Shown: in pieces, positions 34,857 through 44,545 of the stretch
How the letters are laid out: the number at the start of each line of letters is the position of its first letter
Position numbering within the stretch: the stretch's first letter is position 1
Assembly: GCF_900289175.1 (NCBI RefSeq)
Contig: NZ_LT985747.1
Coordinates: forward strand, 4,118,269-4,182,268
Source of the DNA: Paenibacillus faecalis
Lineage (GTDB): Bacteria; Bacillota; Bacilli; Paenibacillales; Paenibacillaceae
DNA: 64,000 bases
Direction of reading: 5' to 3'
Program-made: the position numbers and the translations under genes
The notes under the pieces: generated by a model
The model's input: the letters and a program-made list of their open reading frames with translations, nothing else
The model's database searches: none
What the model was told of the DNA's origin: nothing

Positions 34857-35744
34857 CTACCCCTTAATCGATCCGGCCACCATACCCTTCATGATCTGTT
34901 CCTGCAAAATAAGATAGATGACGATCGTTGGAATGACTGCAATGGCCATGGCTCCCATCGTCAAACTATAGTCCGTCCCGAAACCGTCCGAGAACAAGGA
35001 CAAACTGAGGGGCAATGTCTTCAGCTCCTGAGAATTGATAAATACAAGTGCAAAGGAAAAGTCATTCCAGAAGCGCAAAAATGCAAGGATGGATATCGTC
35101 GCTATAATCGGTGAACACAGCGGCAGGATAATCCTTCCGAATATACCCCACCAACCATTGCCATCGATCATAGCCGCCTCCTCGATCTCCCGTGGAATGG
35201 AGCTCATATAAGCCATACCTAAAAAGATCGCAATCGACAGCTCAAACGCCGTATACGGCAAAATTAACGCGCCGTAAGTATTGAGAAGCCCCATTTCTTT
35301 CATCATAAGAAACAGCGGAACGAGCGTACTGTGAATCGGGATCAGCATCCCGGCCAGAAATAACGAAATAACAACCTTTTTGAAACGGAATTGAAACCGG
35401 GCAAGCACATATGCTGCCAAAATGCTGAGCACAATCGTAAATACGACCGCGGTAACGGTAACAATCGTAGAGTTAATCATCGCTCTGCCCATATTCCCTA
35501 AATCCCACGCCCGGATTATGTTTTCTTTCATCCAGACTTCAGGCAGACCGTAAGGATTGTTAAAAAAGTCCTGGTTCGTCTTGAACGCACTAATAAACAG
35601 CCAATACAGCGGATACAACGTGATCAAGGAGTATGCCAGCAGCAGCAGCTTGAGCAAGCCCGACATCCCTTTTTTAATTGGATTTCGGTTCGGGTATGCA
35701 GAATCAGCAGCTGCTTTGGTCGGAGTGGTCTGTTGTAGCTTCAC
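34857..35744 (-). CDS. Sugar ABC transporter permease (MalG-type)
   Basis: 295 residues with six membrane segments and the EAA loop REIEEAAMIDGNGWWGIFGRIILP, the ATPase contact of CUT1 importers. Last gene of a five-gene unit with the MalF-type permease, the binding lipoprotein and the YesN/YesM system. No ATPase gene is present; these operons usually share an MsmK-type ATPase encoded elsewhere. Confidence 0.93.
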   Translation of the reverse strand: MKLQQTTPTKAAADSAYPNRNPIKKGMSGLLKLLLLAYSLITLYPLYWLFISAFKTNQDFFNNPYGLPEVWMKENIIRAWDLGNMGRAMINSTIVTVTAVVFTIVLSILAAYVLARFQFRFKKVVISLFLAGMLIPIHSTLVPLFLMMKEMGLLNTYGALILPYTAFELSIAIFLGMAYMSSIPREIEEAAMIDGNGWWGIFGRIILPLCSPIIATISILAFLRFWNDFSFALVFINSQELKTLPLSLSLFSDGFGTDYSLTMGAMAIAVIPTIVIYLILQEQIMKGMVAGSIKG

Positions 35745-35760
35745 ATGCTCCTCCTTTCCA

Positions 35761-36636
35761 TCAGCTTTCTTTCCTTCGTGTCAGCACATAATTTATGGTG
35801 ATCAGTAAAGCGCTGATGATAATGATCATAGTAGACACGGCTGAGCCGTACCCGTATCGGTAGACATCAAACGTGTTGTTATACATATAAGTAGCCAGCA
35901 GCTCTGTCGATTGGGCTGGTCCCCCGCCTGTCATCACGATAACGTGATCAAACGCTTTCAAACTTCCAGAAATACAAAGGATCAGCGTTACAATAACCGT
36001 TCCCCAAATCATGGGCAGTGTCACCCGAGTCAGCTTTTTCCAGCCAGTCGCACCATCGATTTTTGCCGCATCATTGATTTCAGATGAAATATTTTGCAGA
36101 GCGGCAATAAAAATGACCATATACGGACCGATATTGCTCCAGTTGATCGGAATGGAGATAGCGAGCATGTTCACTTTCGGATCAGATAGCCAGGCCCGTG
36201 TCCAGGATTCAAGCCCGATGATCTCCAGCACTTTATTCGCAAGACCGAATTGCGGATGGTATATATACCCCCAGATGAGACCGACCACCACCGTGGAGAG
36301 TACCATTGGCATAAATACCGCAGAGCGGATAAGTCTGGAGAAGAACGAGTTTCGAAGAAGCAACAGCGCAAGAATCAGAGCGATCGGAATCTGCCCTATA
36401 ATGGACGATGCCACAATGATCAGGTTGTTCCGCAATGCTCTCCAGAAAACAGGGTCATTCAGTATTTCCACATAGTTGTCTAAACCGATAAACTTGGCCT
36501 CGCCCAGCCCTTTCCAGTTAAAGAAGCCGTAATACATCGACCAAAATACCGGAACGATAACAAACACCAGAAACAGCAGAAGCGCCGGAAGCAGAGCTAA
36601 AGCTATAAATCCTTTACTTCGAATAGCTGTTGGCAT
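35761..36636 (-). CDS. Sugar ABC transporter permease (MalF-type)
   Basis: 291 residues with six membrane segments and an EAA loop (EINDAAKIDGATGWKKLTRVTLP). Pairs with the MalG-type permease 16 bp downstream to form the membrane pore of a CUT1-family importer. Confidence 0.93.
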   Translation of the reverse strand: MPTAIRSKGFIALALLPALLLFLVFVIVPVFWSMYYGFFNWKGLGEAKFIGLDNYVEILNDPVFWRALRNNLIIVASSIIGQIPIALILALLLLRNSFFSRLIRSAVFMPMVLSTVVVGLIWGYIYHPQFGLANKVLEIIGLESWTRAWLSDPKVNMLAISIPINWSNIGPYMVIFIAALQNISSEINDAAKIDGATGWKKLTRVTLPMIWGTVIVTLILCISGSLKAFDHVIVMTGGGPAQSTELLATYMYNNTFDVYRYGYGSAVSTMIIIISALLITINYVLTRRKES

Positions 36637-36679
36637 TTAAAAAAACGCCTCCCTTCCTCTGACACCCTTATCGAAGTCA

Positions 36680-38002
36680 TTACTCTGCTGTGGATCTGGC
36701 CTGCGCGTCCTGGAGCTTCTTCGCTACACTTTCAGGTGATCCACCCATCATGATTTCCTGAAGGCCGTTATTGATCGCATCGGCTCCTTCCGCAGACAGG
36801 TAAGCATCATAAACCGGCGTAATACCCGTCTCTTTCACGAGATTATAGGCTTTATAATACAGCGAAGTTACTTTGGATTCCTCGATCTCTGTATCATACA
36901 TAACCATTGAATTGCTCTCTGCAATCGCCTTCTGTGCCTCCGGTCCGCTGACGGTATAAATGAGCTGAAGCGCAGCTTCCCTGGCAGCACCTTCCGTCCG
37001 TTTGCTCATAGCGAAGCCGCCGCCTGCTCCACCGGAAATCGTGTTCGGATCACCTTTGCCTCCTGGAATGGACGGCAGTACGGTTACATCGATATCCTGC
37101 ATCTGTTCTTCGCTCGCCGAGGCCGCAAGGTTCGTCAGTGTCCATGCCCCGCTAATCAACATCGCAGCATTGCCTTGAATGAAATACTGCTCGGCCTGAG
37201 TGTTATCTATCGTGTTCGCGCCTTCCTGAAAAGCCTTGTTGTCAACCAGCTGCTTAAAATATCCGAGCGCTTCCACGAATTCAGGATCTGTAAATTTAGC
37301 CTCTTTTTGTTCAACAGCGTTCATGAACCATTCCGTCCCCGTCACGCGATCCGCCAATGAACCGAGAATAGTCGACTGTGCAACCCATGGTGCTTTATTG
37401 CCAAGGGCAATCGGTGTTACGCCGTTATCGTTAAATACCTTGAGCGCTGTCATCATTTCTTCCCAGGTCGTTGGAACTTTAACATTATGTTTCTCAAACA
37501 GCGTCGTGTTGTAGTACAAAATCGAAGTGGCCGACATGCCTAACGGAACGGTGTAAACTTCATTTTCTTCAAAAGTAAATGGATCGAAAGCACCCGGAAG
37601 GAACTTGTCTCTCCACTCTGGATATTGATCCAGCACATCCGTAATCGGCTGCAGCAGACCCGCATTATACAGCTCTTGAGAATGGCTGCCTGCATATACA
37701 AACATTAAATCCGGCAATTCATTCGCTGCGGCTACCGTGCTGAGTCGCTGGCGGTAACCATCCGGCGGGATCGCTTGCGCATCAAGCTCTACATTCGGAT
37801 GATCCTCGGCAAATTGGTCAATAAAGCTCCGCACGGTTTTGGCACGAAGATCATCTCCGGCAAAGTTATGCCAAATCGTCAGTTTGACCTTCCCCCCATT
37901 GTTAGCGGTTTCACTTTCCGGTTTGCTGCCGGTTCCTCCGCAACCTGCCAAAATAAGTGTCAGCATCAGCAACACTGCCCCTATTTTTCGCATTGGTCTC
38001 AT
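36680..38002 (-). CDS. Extracellular sugar-binding lipoprotein
   Basis: 440 residues. Signal sequence with lipobox LAGC (lipidated Cys near residue 20), then an acidic linker and a family 1 solute-binding fold (LTIWHNFAGDD, YTVPLGMSATSILYYNTTLFEKH). AAGGAGGA precedes the ATG by six bases. Delivers an unknown oligosaccharide to the permeases encoded downstream. Confidence 0.94.
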   Translation of the reverse strand: MRPMRKIGAVLLMLTLILAGCGGTGSKPESETANNGGKVKLTIWHNFAGDDLRAKTVRSFIDQFAEDHPNVELDAQAIPPDGYRQRLSTVAAANELPDLMFVYAGSHSQELYNAGLLQPITDVLDQYPEWRDKFLPGAFDPFTFEENEVYTVPLGMSATSILYYNTTLFEKHNVKVPTTWEEMMTALKVFNDNGVTPIALGNKAPWVAQSTILGSLADRVTGTEWFMNAVEQKEAKFTDPEFVEALGYFKQLVDNKAFQEGANTIDNTQAEQYFIQGNAAMLISGAWTLTNLAASASEEQMQDIDVTVLPSIPGGKGDPNTISGGAGGGFAMSKRTEGAAREAALQLIYTVSGPEAQKAIAESNSMVMYDTEIEESKVTSLYYKAYNLVKETGITPVYDAYLSAEGADAINNGLQEIMMGGSPESVAKKLQDAQARSTAE

Positions 38003-38076
38003 TGTCAGTCCTCCTTAATAGCGTCAATATAACCCAAGTATAGAAGAGAAGCTCTCAGACCCGTAGGGGATATAAT

Positions 38077-39657
38077 TCAGTCGATAGAGGGATAAACTTC
38101 AGCACTTGACCGATACTCTGAAGGAGTCATTCCCGTAAATTTTTTGAACAAACGATTAAAATATTTCATATCTTCATAACCGGCTTCATACGCTATTTCA
38201 CTGATTTTGGCTGGGGTTTCACGCAGCAACGTCATCGCTTTTTTTATTTTGGCCTCTGTAACAAACTCAATATAGTTCTGTCCGATTTCCCGTTTAAACA
38301 ACTCGCTGAAATAATTCGGATTCATATGCACATGATTGGCAACCTGCTGTAAGGACAGTCCCTGCCCCAAATTCTCATGTATATAAATAATCGCGTGCTG
38401 AACCGGACTTATACCCGATACCAGCTGAGTATACTGTTTCATCATCGCTTCAAAATGCCAAAACAGCGCCTTCTCCGGCTGCTCCGACAACTCCGCCATA
38501 TCCAGTTTTTCTCCAATCGGCGGTTCATAGGAACGACCGACAGACATGGCTGCACGCTCCAGCCACCGATGTCCGGCAACGATCAGGGACTGGAGATAAC
38601 CTTGCACCGAGCCTGGCGTTGCATGCGGATCCTGCCGCAAACGAGCCAGCAGCTTCGCAATTTCACTTCTTAACCGCCCTCTGTCCTCTGTCCGAATCCA
38701 TGCAGCCAGATCCTTCTCTTCCTCCAATGTACAGAGCATCTTTACACCTTTACGCCCGCTTATATCTTCATAACGCACAACCTCTTTGTCGTTTAACAAC
38801 CATTCATAGGAATTGGCTTCGACTGCTGTGTCCAAAGCCTGCCTGAGGTGCTTGACATCATGGATCGGCTCGCCGCAAGCAGCAAAGATCGTGCAATTTA
38901 ACTCTTCTCCCGCTTTGCGGATCATATTTGCCAGATTACTTGTATCCTGCCTTTCCAATTCGACTCGAATGAACAGCAGGATGGAGCGGCCTCTCTGCAG
39001 CCACTCACAACCGTAAGGAAGGAGCTCAGTCAATCTCTCTCCTAAAGCACGGCAAAGGTCCTCCTGTGCATGGCCTTCTTCCGAAATATCCCCCTTATAA
39101 CGGGGCGTGATGATCCAAGCCTGAAGCGAATGCTTTCCTTGTATCATTCTCAGCTCGGGATACCTGTTCCACATCTCTATGATCATCTGGTCATCGGGAG
39201 GAGACGCCAAGGCAAACATTTTTGACAAAAAGCTGTGACTAACCGCTCTTTCTTTCGTTTGGGCAATCTCCTCCTCCTTGCGCCGCTGCTCAATCCGAGC
39301 CTTTGCCCGAACCGCAGCTTGTATGATTTCATCAGGCCGGCTGGTTTTTAGCAAATATTCACTGACCCCTTCACGCATCGCCTGCTGAGCATATATAAAT
39401 TCATCAAACCCCGATATAATAATGACCTCTGTACCCGGTCGCATCCTCAGCACCTCACGGGCGAGATCTATTCCGCTCATACCGGTCATCCGAATATCGG
39501 TAAAAATAATGTCCGGTTCTTCATTCGGAAATCGCTGCAGCGCCTCTTCGCCGGAAGCGGCTGGCTCCAATACGCAAAAACCGCAGCTCTCCCAGTCAAT
39601 GACCGTGCTCAATCCCGTCCGAATGATCACCTCGTCATCTACAATAAGCACCTTCAT
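38077..39657 (-). CDS. YesN-like response regulator, receiver plus AraC domain
   Basis: 526 residues: receiver domain ~1-120 (VLIVDDEVIIRTG, phospho-Asp in IIFTDIRMTGMSG, LLKTSRPDEI), a linker of ~290 residues, and a C-terminal AraC double helix-turn-helix (LSLQQVANHVHMNPNYFSEL, ISEIAYEAGYEDMKYF). Lies between the kinase and the binding-protein gene and should activate the ABC operon in response to the kinase. Confidence 0.93.
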   Translation of the reverse strand: MKVLIVDDEVIIRTGLSTVIDWESCGFCVLEPAASGEEALQRFPNEEPDIIFTDIRMTGMSGIDLAREVLRMRPGTEVIIISGFDEFIYAQQAMREGVSEYLLKTSRPDEIIQAAVRAKARIEQRRKEEEIAQTKERAVSHSFLSKMFALASPPDDQMIIEMWNRYPELRMIQGKHSLQAWIITPRYKGDISEEGHAQEDLCRALGERLTELLPYGCEWLQRGRSILLFIRVELERQDTSNLANMIRKAGEELNCTIFAACGEPIHDVKHLRQALDTAVEANSYEWLLNDKEVVRYEDISGRKGVKMLCTLEEEKDLAAWIRTEDRGRLRSEIAKLLARLRQDPHATPGSVQGYLQSLIVAGHRWLERAAMSVGRSYEPPIGEKLDMAELSEQPEKALFWHFEAMMKQYTQLVSGISPVQHAIIYIHENLGQGLSLQQVANHVHMNPNYFSELFKREIGQNYIEFVTEAKIKKAMTLLRETPAKISEIAYEAGYEDMKYFNRLFKKFTGMTPSEYRSSAEVYPSID

Positions 39658-39682
39658 TCAAGACCCTCTCCTTCCTATGATT

Positions 39683-41470
39683 TTAGACCTGCTTCGTACC
39701 TGATCGATCCTCTCCAAACGGAATCGTAAATCTGACGATGGTTCCTTGCCCTTCCGTACTTTCAATCCGGAGGACCGCATTCTTGCCGTAATGAAGATAC
39801 AGCCGATTGTTCACATTGCGAAGTCCGTAGCTTCCTTGAGAAGAGCGACTTTTTTCATGAATCGGATGCCCTTCCAATTGAGTTCGCAGCCATATCAATC
39901 GTTCCTCGCTCATGCCAAGCCCATCATCCTCTACCGACAAATGAATGCTTCTATCATCACAGCTTGCATAGATCTTAATGCTTCCGGGTCCTTCCCGTTT
40001 CAGAATACCGTGCAGCATCGCATTCTCAACAAGCGGCTGCAGAAGCAGCTTAAGCATCAACTTGTCACGTACCCTATCATCCATATACACATCGAAGCTC
40101 AACTTGTCGGGATAACGAATAGACTGAACATTCACATAATTCTGTACATGTTCGATTTCCTGTCGTACCGTACAGTACTCCTGACCGTTGTTCAGGCTAA
40201 ACCGGAGAAAATCGCTCAGCGATCCGACCATATCAGCGATTTTGCGATCTTTGTTCATTAAGGCAAGCCACTGAATGGAAGACAGCGTATTGTATAAAAA
40301 ATGGGGGTTGATTTGTACCTGCAGTGCCTGCATATCAGCTTCTTTTTTCAGCGATTCATTAAGCTTCACTTCCTCCGTCAGCTTTATAATTCGGGAGCTT
40401 AAACGGTTGTAACTGATCACCAGCTGCCCTACCTCGTCAATCGTTGTTACCGGAATCGCGGGAAGCGGCTCCTCCGGACTTGAGTTTATAAGAAATTGAG
40501 TCAGGGCCGATAACGGCTTCGTAATTTTTCGAATCAAAAAAACAACGAGAACGATGACAAGCAAAACGGCGACGGTCACTGCAACAGCCATTAACCCAAG
40601 CACATATTGGTTCTGCGAACGGTATTCAGCTGCCGGAATCATCCCAACCAGCTTCCAGTTCACATCCGAAACCGATTTGTACAGCACCGTCTTCTTATCC
40701 GCCCCTTCTCCATAATTCAATGTGCCACTTGTTCCTTGAAGCGGTTTCATTTCCGGGTAGTAATCGGTTAACAATCGGTTCGTTTCCATGTCAGGAGGAC
40801 CAGCGATGATCCGATCTTGCTCATCCAACAGTAATACAAACCCGGTCTTCTCCAAAGCGGCCTGGGAGACATGGTAAGCTATCACCGCTTGATCGACATT
40901 GATCTGAACCTTGCCAATAGGTTTATACTTATCTGTGCTTCGAATCGGCCGGGACAGCGTGATGACCTGACGCACTCCATCCGATGTCCATTGCCTATGT
41001 ACATCTGACCACCATTTGGAATATTTATTATAATAGTCCGGGATGTTCTCCGTGATGTCGGTAAATTCCGACCGGATTAACGATTTATGCGAAATGGGCT
41101 GCTTCGCTCCAAGCGGTTCAATAATAATGTTCGCAATGTAATCCTTCGAGAACGCAAGATTTGTCAAAAAATTAATAATGGATGTCTGCTCCGTATAGTT
41201 GCTGTCTCTCTCTGGTGATTTCAAATAATTTTGAACTCCACTGTGCCCGATTAAAAAAAGAGACATGTTCTCCACGTCCTTCACCATCGTTACCAGATAA
41301 GCCTCAAGTTGCCGAAGTGTATTCATCCCTGAAATTTTGGCCTTCTCCTCGGTAATACCGGCCGCCATATTGTACGAAAACAAACCGAGAAACAGAAGCG
41401 GAACCATCGTTGCAATGATAATGAGCAATGAAAGCTTGTGTTTTAGCGATTTGCCGAGCCATTTCTTCAT
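39683..41470 (-). CDS. YesM-like sensor histidine kinase
   Basis: 595 residues: one N-terminal membrane segment, a large extracellular sensor domain (~35-290), a second membrane segment, a HAMP domain, His-kinase domain with QINPHFLYNTLSSIQ and ATPase N-box VENAMLHG. Pairs with the YesN-type regulator 25 bp downstream. Probably senses the sugar or the loaded binding protein. Confidence 0.93.
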   Translation of the reverse strand: MKKWLGKSLKHKLSLLIIIATMVPLLFLGLFSYNMAAGITEEKAKISGMNTLRQLEAYLVTMVKDVENMSLFLIGHSGVQNYLKSPERDSNYTEQTSIINFLTNLAFSKDYIANIIIEPLGAKQPISHKSLIRSEFTDITENIPDYYNKYSKWWSDVHRQWTSDGVRQVITLSRPIRSTDKYKPIGKVQINVDQAVIAYHVSQAALEKTGFVLLLDEQDRIIAGPPDMETNRLLTDYYPEMKPLQGTSGTLNYGEGADKKTVLYKSVSDVNWKLVGMIPAAEYRSQNQYVLGLMAVAVTVAVLLVIVLVVFLIRKITKPLSALTQFLINSSPEEPLPAIPVTTIDEVGQLVISYNRLSSRIIKLTEEVKLNESLKKEADMQALQVQINPHFLYNTLSSIQWLALMNKDRKIADMVGSLSDFLRFSLNNGQEYCTVRQEIEHVQNYVNVQSIRYPDKLSFDVYMDDRVRDKLMLKLLLQPLVENAMLHGILKREGPGSIKIYASCDDRSIHLSVEDDGLGMSEERLIWLRTQLEGHPIHEKSRSSQGSYGLRNVNNRLYLHYGKNAVLRIESTEGQGTIVRFTIPFGEDRSGTKQV

Positions 41471-41500
41471 CTCTTCACCTCAGTTTTGATTGGAGTACAC

Positions 41501-41570
41501 AAAACCCCCGCTATAAGCTATCGCAGCAAATTATATCATTTGCGATTGCCCAAACGGGGGTTCTTTTTAT
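41501..41570. terminator. Bidirectional stem-loop between Gfo/Idh and YesM genes
   Basis: AACCCCCG and CGGGGGTT enclose a second stem (ATCGCA/TGCGAT). T-rich on both sides (TTCTTTTT on plus, TTTTG on minus). Separates the two minus-strand operons. Confidence 0.75.
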
Positions 41571-41595
41571 CAGAAATCTCTATTCCGTTGTTAAA

Positions 41596-42615
41596 TTACA
41601 GCTTCACGATCTTCCCGGTCTTCTGGGATTCGAACGCTCCCAGGATCACGTTCAATGAACGCAAGCCTTCTTCACCGGAAATGGACGGCGGCGTTTGGGT
41701 CAGAATGGACTCCACGAACGCATCGATGACTCCGCTATGAACCTGGTTCTCGTTAGTAGCCATCGCGCCTACCTTGTAGGTTTCAACCGTACCATTCGTA
41801 AGCTCAACGACTACCTCATCCCCATGATCAGCGCCGATCTTCATCACGCCGTTCTCACACCATACCACCGTGCTGTTGTCGCCAGCTCTGTAATGTGTCC
41901 AGCTCGCCATCAGCGTGCCGACAGCACCGCTCTTCATACGAACGATGCAGGTGGCATTGTCATCCACATCTGTTCCTTCCTTATGAACCGTACCGATAAA
42001 CCCGGCCACTTCGACAATTTCATCATTCAGCAAATAGCGGATAAAGTCGGACTTATGTACGCCGAGATCACCCATAGCACCCATAGCAGCTTCTTCTTTC
42101 CGGAAGAACCAGCTGTCACGTCCGTCCAGGCTCCAGCTTTCCGGGCCAGCATGACCGAAAGACGTACGGAACGTCAGTACTTTACCAAGTTTACCGGAAT
42201 CAAGAATTTCTTTCGCCTTGACATGCGGCGGCATCAGACGTTGGTTGTGGCCGACCATCAGATAAACGCCGTTTTTCCGCGCAGCTTCAATCATTTGCTG
42301 TCCTTCTTCATCGGTTGTAGCCATCGGCTTCTCAACCAGTACATGCAGACCGGCATTTGCAGCTGCAATGGTCATCGGTGCGTGGAGATAGTTCGGTGTA
42401 CACACACTTACGGCATCCAATTTTTCATTTTTCAGCAATTCTTCATAGCTTGTATATGCTTTTCCACCATAGGTCTTGGCGACCTCTTCAACACGCTCTT
42501 TAACGGGATCGGCAAAGGCAACCAGTTCTACGTTCGGATTAGCAGCATATTCAGGAATATGTCTACGCTGGGCAATCGCTCCACAGCCAAAAACAGCAAC
42601 TTTAATTTTGTTCAT
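41596..42615 (-). CDS. Gfo/Idh/MocA-family oxidoreductase
   Basis: 339 residues: N-terminal Rossmann domain (KVAVFGCGAIAQRRHIPEY) with the family EKPMATT motif, and a C-terminal domain with GDLGVHKSDFIRYLL. Oxidises or reduces a sugar or inositol-type substrate with NAD(P). Start 42615 follows AGGAGAG. Second gene of a two-gene operon with a sugar isomerase-like protein. Confidence 0.92.
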   Translation of the reverse strand: MNKIKVAVFGCGAIAQRRHIPEYAANPNVELVAFADPVKERVEEVAKTYGGKAYTSYEELLKNEKLDAVSVCTPNYLHAPMTIAAANAGLHVLVEKPMATTDEEGQQMIEAARKNGVYLMVGHNQRLMPPHVKAKEILDSGKLGKVLTFRTSFGHAGPESWSLDGRDSWFFRKEEAAMGAMGDLGVHKSDFIRYLLNDEIVEVAGFIGTVHKEGTDVDDNATCIVRMKSGAVGTLMASWTHYRAGDNSTVVWCENGVMKIGADHGDEVVVELTNGTVETYKVGAMATNENQVHSGVIDAFVESILTQTPPSISGEEGLRSLNVILGAFESQKTGKIVKL

Positions 42616-42673
42616 ATGATTCTCTCCTTTTATGTTTAACAATATTTCAAGTCTCGCATCACTACGATCCTAA

Positions 42674-43447
42674 TTAGAATTGATTCAGATAGTTTTCCTT
42701 CAGCCAGTTAAAGCTATTCGAAACGCTCTCCAGAGGCGGATTTTGACATACGTCCTGCTCTACGATCAGCCACTGCGTACCTGCATCCGAAGCGGCCTGA
42801 ATAACACCCTTCAAATCAACTAAGCCTTGACTCAATTCAAGCGTTTGCATATTGCCTTCGGCATCCTTGCTGAAATCCTTCAGATGAAGAAGCGGTAAAC
42901 GTCCTGCATATTTCGGGATATACTGTAGCGGATCTTGTCCGGCAAACTGTACCCAGCATACATCCATTTCAACTTGAACCGCTTCCGGTGAAGTTGCTGA
43001 ATACATCGCATCAAATACAAATTGGCCATCCACTTCAGTTTCGAATTCAAATGCATGATTATGATATCCAAAAATGAGTTCCTGCTTGCGTGCCTCGATA
43101 CCTACCTCTTCCAAAAAAGCGAATAGACTTTTCCAGCCTTCTGCATTTTCACGATCTTCCGGTGCAACATACGGACACATCATATATTTGGCGCCGATCG
43201 TTTTCAAATAATCGATCTCTTTTTGAAGATCATTACGTAAAAGTTCCAGGCCCACATGGCTGCCGATTGCCTGAAGTCCAAGCTCATCGAGCAGCGCTTT
43301 CATCTCTTCGGCTGGAATACCTCCATAACCTGCGAATTCGACACCTTCATATCCCATTTCCGCCACTTTACGAAGTGTACCGCGAAAATCCTGAGCGGTT
43401 TCATCACGAAGCGTAAACAATTGTAATCCAATACCCATTTTTCTCAT
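42674..43447 (-). CDS. Sugar phosphate isomerase/epimerase-like TIM-barrel protein
   Basis: 257 residues of the AP-endonuclease 2/xylose-isomerase-like fold: IGLQLFTLRDE, GYEGVEFAGYGG, FGYHNHAFEFE, MDVCWVQFAGQDP, LHLKDF and IVEQD, with the metal-binding Glu/Asp/His spacing of the family. Start ATG 43447 follows AGGTG. Operon with Gfo/Idh gene; divergent from an AraC gene that probably controls both. Confidence 0.9.
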   Translation of the reverse strand: MRKMGIGLQLFTLRDETAQDFRGTLRKVAEMGYEGVEFAGYGGIPAEEMKALLDELGLQAIGSHVGLELLRNDLQKEIDYLKTIGAKYMMCPYVAPEDRENAEGWKSLFAFLEEVGIEARKQELIFGYHNHAFEFETEVDGQFVFDAMYSATSPEAVQVEMDVCWVQFAGQDPLQYIPKYAGRLPLLHLKDFSKDAEGNMQTLELSQGLVDLKGVIQAASDAGTQWLIVEQDVCQNPPLESVSNSFNWLKENYLNQF

Positions 43448-43587
43448 GGAAGGACACCTCAATTCAGCTGATTATATTAATGCTCTATCTGGTACAATCA
43501 TACATGAAAGCAAGCTGAAATGAACATAAACTATATTGTCATAACATGAACTATCTGCTTATTTTTTTGAATGGAGGTTAGGCTAAC

Positions 43588-44400
43588 ATGCAATCCAGAC
43601 TGCTGATTTGCGATTACTCTTATCATGCTGAGCCTTTTCATACCAGCCATAAAAACGGATTAACGACTTATTTGTTTCGTTTGCAAACCGAAGGTTCCTG
43701 TGAAGCTTTTTGTAACGGCCAATCATATGATTTAGAGGCTGGTGATCTGCTGCTCCTTAAACCTGGAGATCAATACGAGATGCGTGTGAAGGATCACGGG
43801 AGCGACGGACGTGTGTCGAGTGGGGATTACTATATTTTTTGCGATGGGACTTGGATCGATTCCTGGTGGAATCGTATGAAGCGCCAAACCGTCAGCCACA
43901 TTAGTGTAAACGATTATATGCTCAACTTATGGAGACAGCTTCTGCTGGAGAAACGACGCGGACCGGGAGAAGAGGATACTGAACTCACCGATTATTTGCT
44001 GCGCGGCCTTTGCCTTTGCCTGGATCGGGCCATCACAGAGATGAAACCTGCAGATCGCTCAGCCTTCACTGCACTACGCTTAAAAAGGTTTATTGAAGAA
44101 CATGCGACCGTAACGTTTAAGCTTGAAGAGGCAGCGGATCATGTCGGGCTCAGCTTGTCCCGGGCAACGCAACTGTTTAAAGCTTGTTATGGCAAAACCA
44201 TGATCCAATATGCGCTGGAGATCCGGCTCAACGCTGCCGTGGAACGAATCAAATACAGCTCTTTAACTTTAGAGGATATAGCTGAAACGTGTGGATTTGC
44301 CAGCTACTCCTATTTTCACCGCGTGTTTCGGGCTAAATATGGTATATCCCCCGCAAAGTTCAGAGAGACTAAAACCATGCCCCCTGTCAAGGACAGGTAA
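43588..44400 (+). CDS. AraC-family transcriptional regulator
   Basis: 270 residues: cupin sensor domain (~15-90, SYDLEAGDLLLLKPGDQYE) and C-terminal AraC DNA-binding domain (FKLEEAADHVGLSLSRATQLF, LEDIAETCGFASYSYFHRVF). Divergent from the isomerase/Gfo-Idh operon with 140 bp between, the usual place for a local regulator. Ribosome site GGAGG upstream of ATG. Confidence 0.92.
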   Translation: MQSRLLICDYSYHAEPFHTSHKNGLTTYLFRLQTEGSCEAFCNGQSYDLEAGDLLLLKPGDQYEMRVKDHGSDGRVSSGDYYIFCDGTWIDSWWNRMKRQTVSHISVNDYMLNLWRQLLLEKRRGPGEEDTELTDYLLRGLCLCLDRAITEMKPADRSAFTALRLKRFIEEHATVTFKLEEAADHVGLSLSRATQLFKACYGKTMIQYALEIRLNAAVERIKYSSLTLEDIAETCGFASYSYFHRVFRAKYGISPAKFRETKTMPPVKDR

Positions 44401-44441
44401 CATCTTATGAACCGTTTATAAAGTGAGAATGAATAGAAAAC

Positions 44442-44490
44442 AGCCCACTTTTAGCACAGGTTTATTTAACACGAGTCTAAAAAGTGGGCT
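44442..44490. terminator. Stem-loop between convergent genes
   Basis: AGCCCACTTTT pairs with AAAAAGTGGGCT across a ~26-base loop, between the AraC and GH3 genes. A/T-rich stem base on both strands. Confidence 0.7.
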
Positions 44491-44545
44491 ATTCCAACGT
44501 TCAAAAACTTTTTCTGCTATATTTCAATCACGTTTGTGGTGAAGC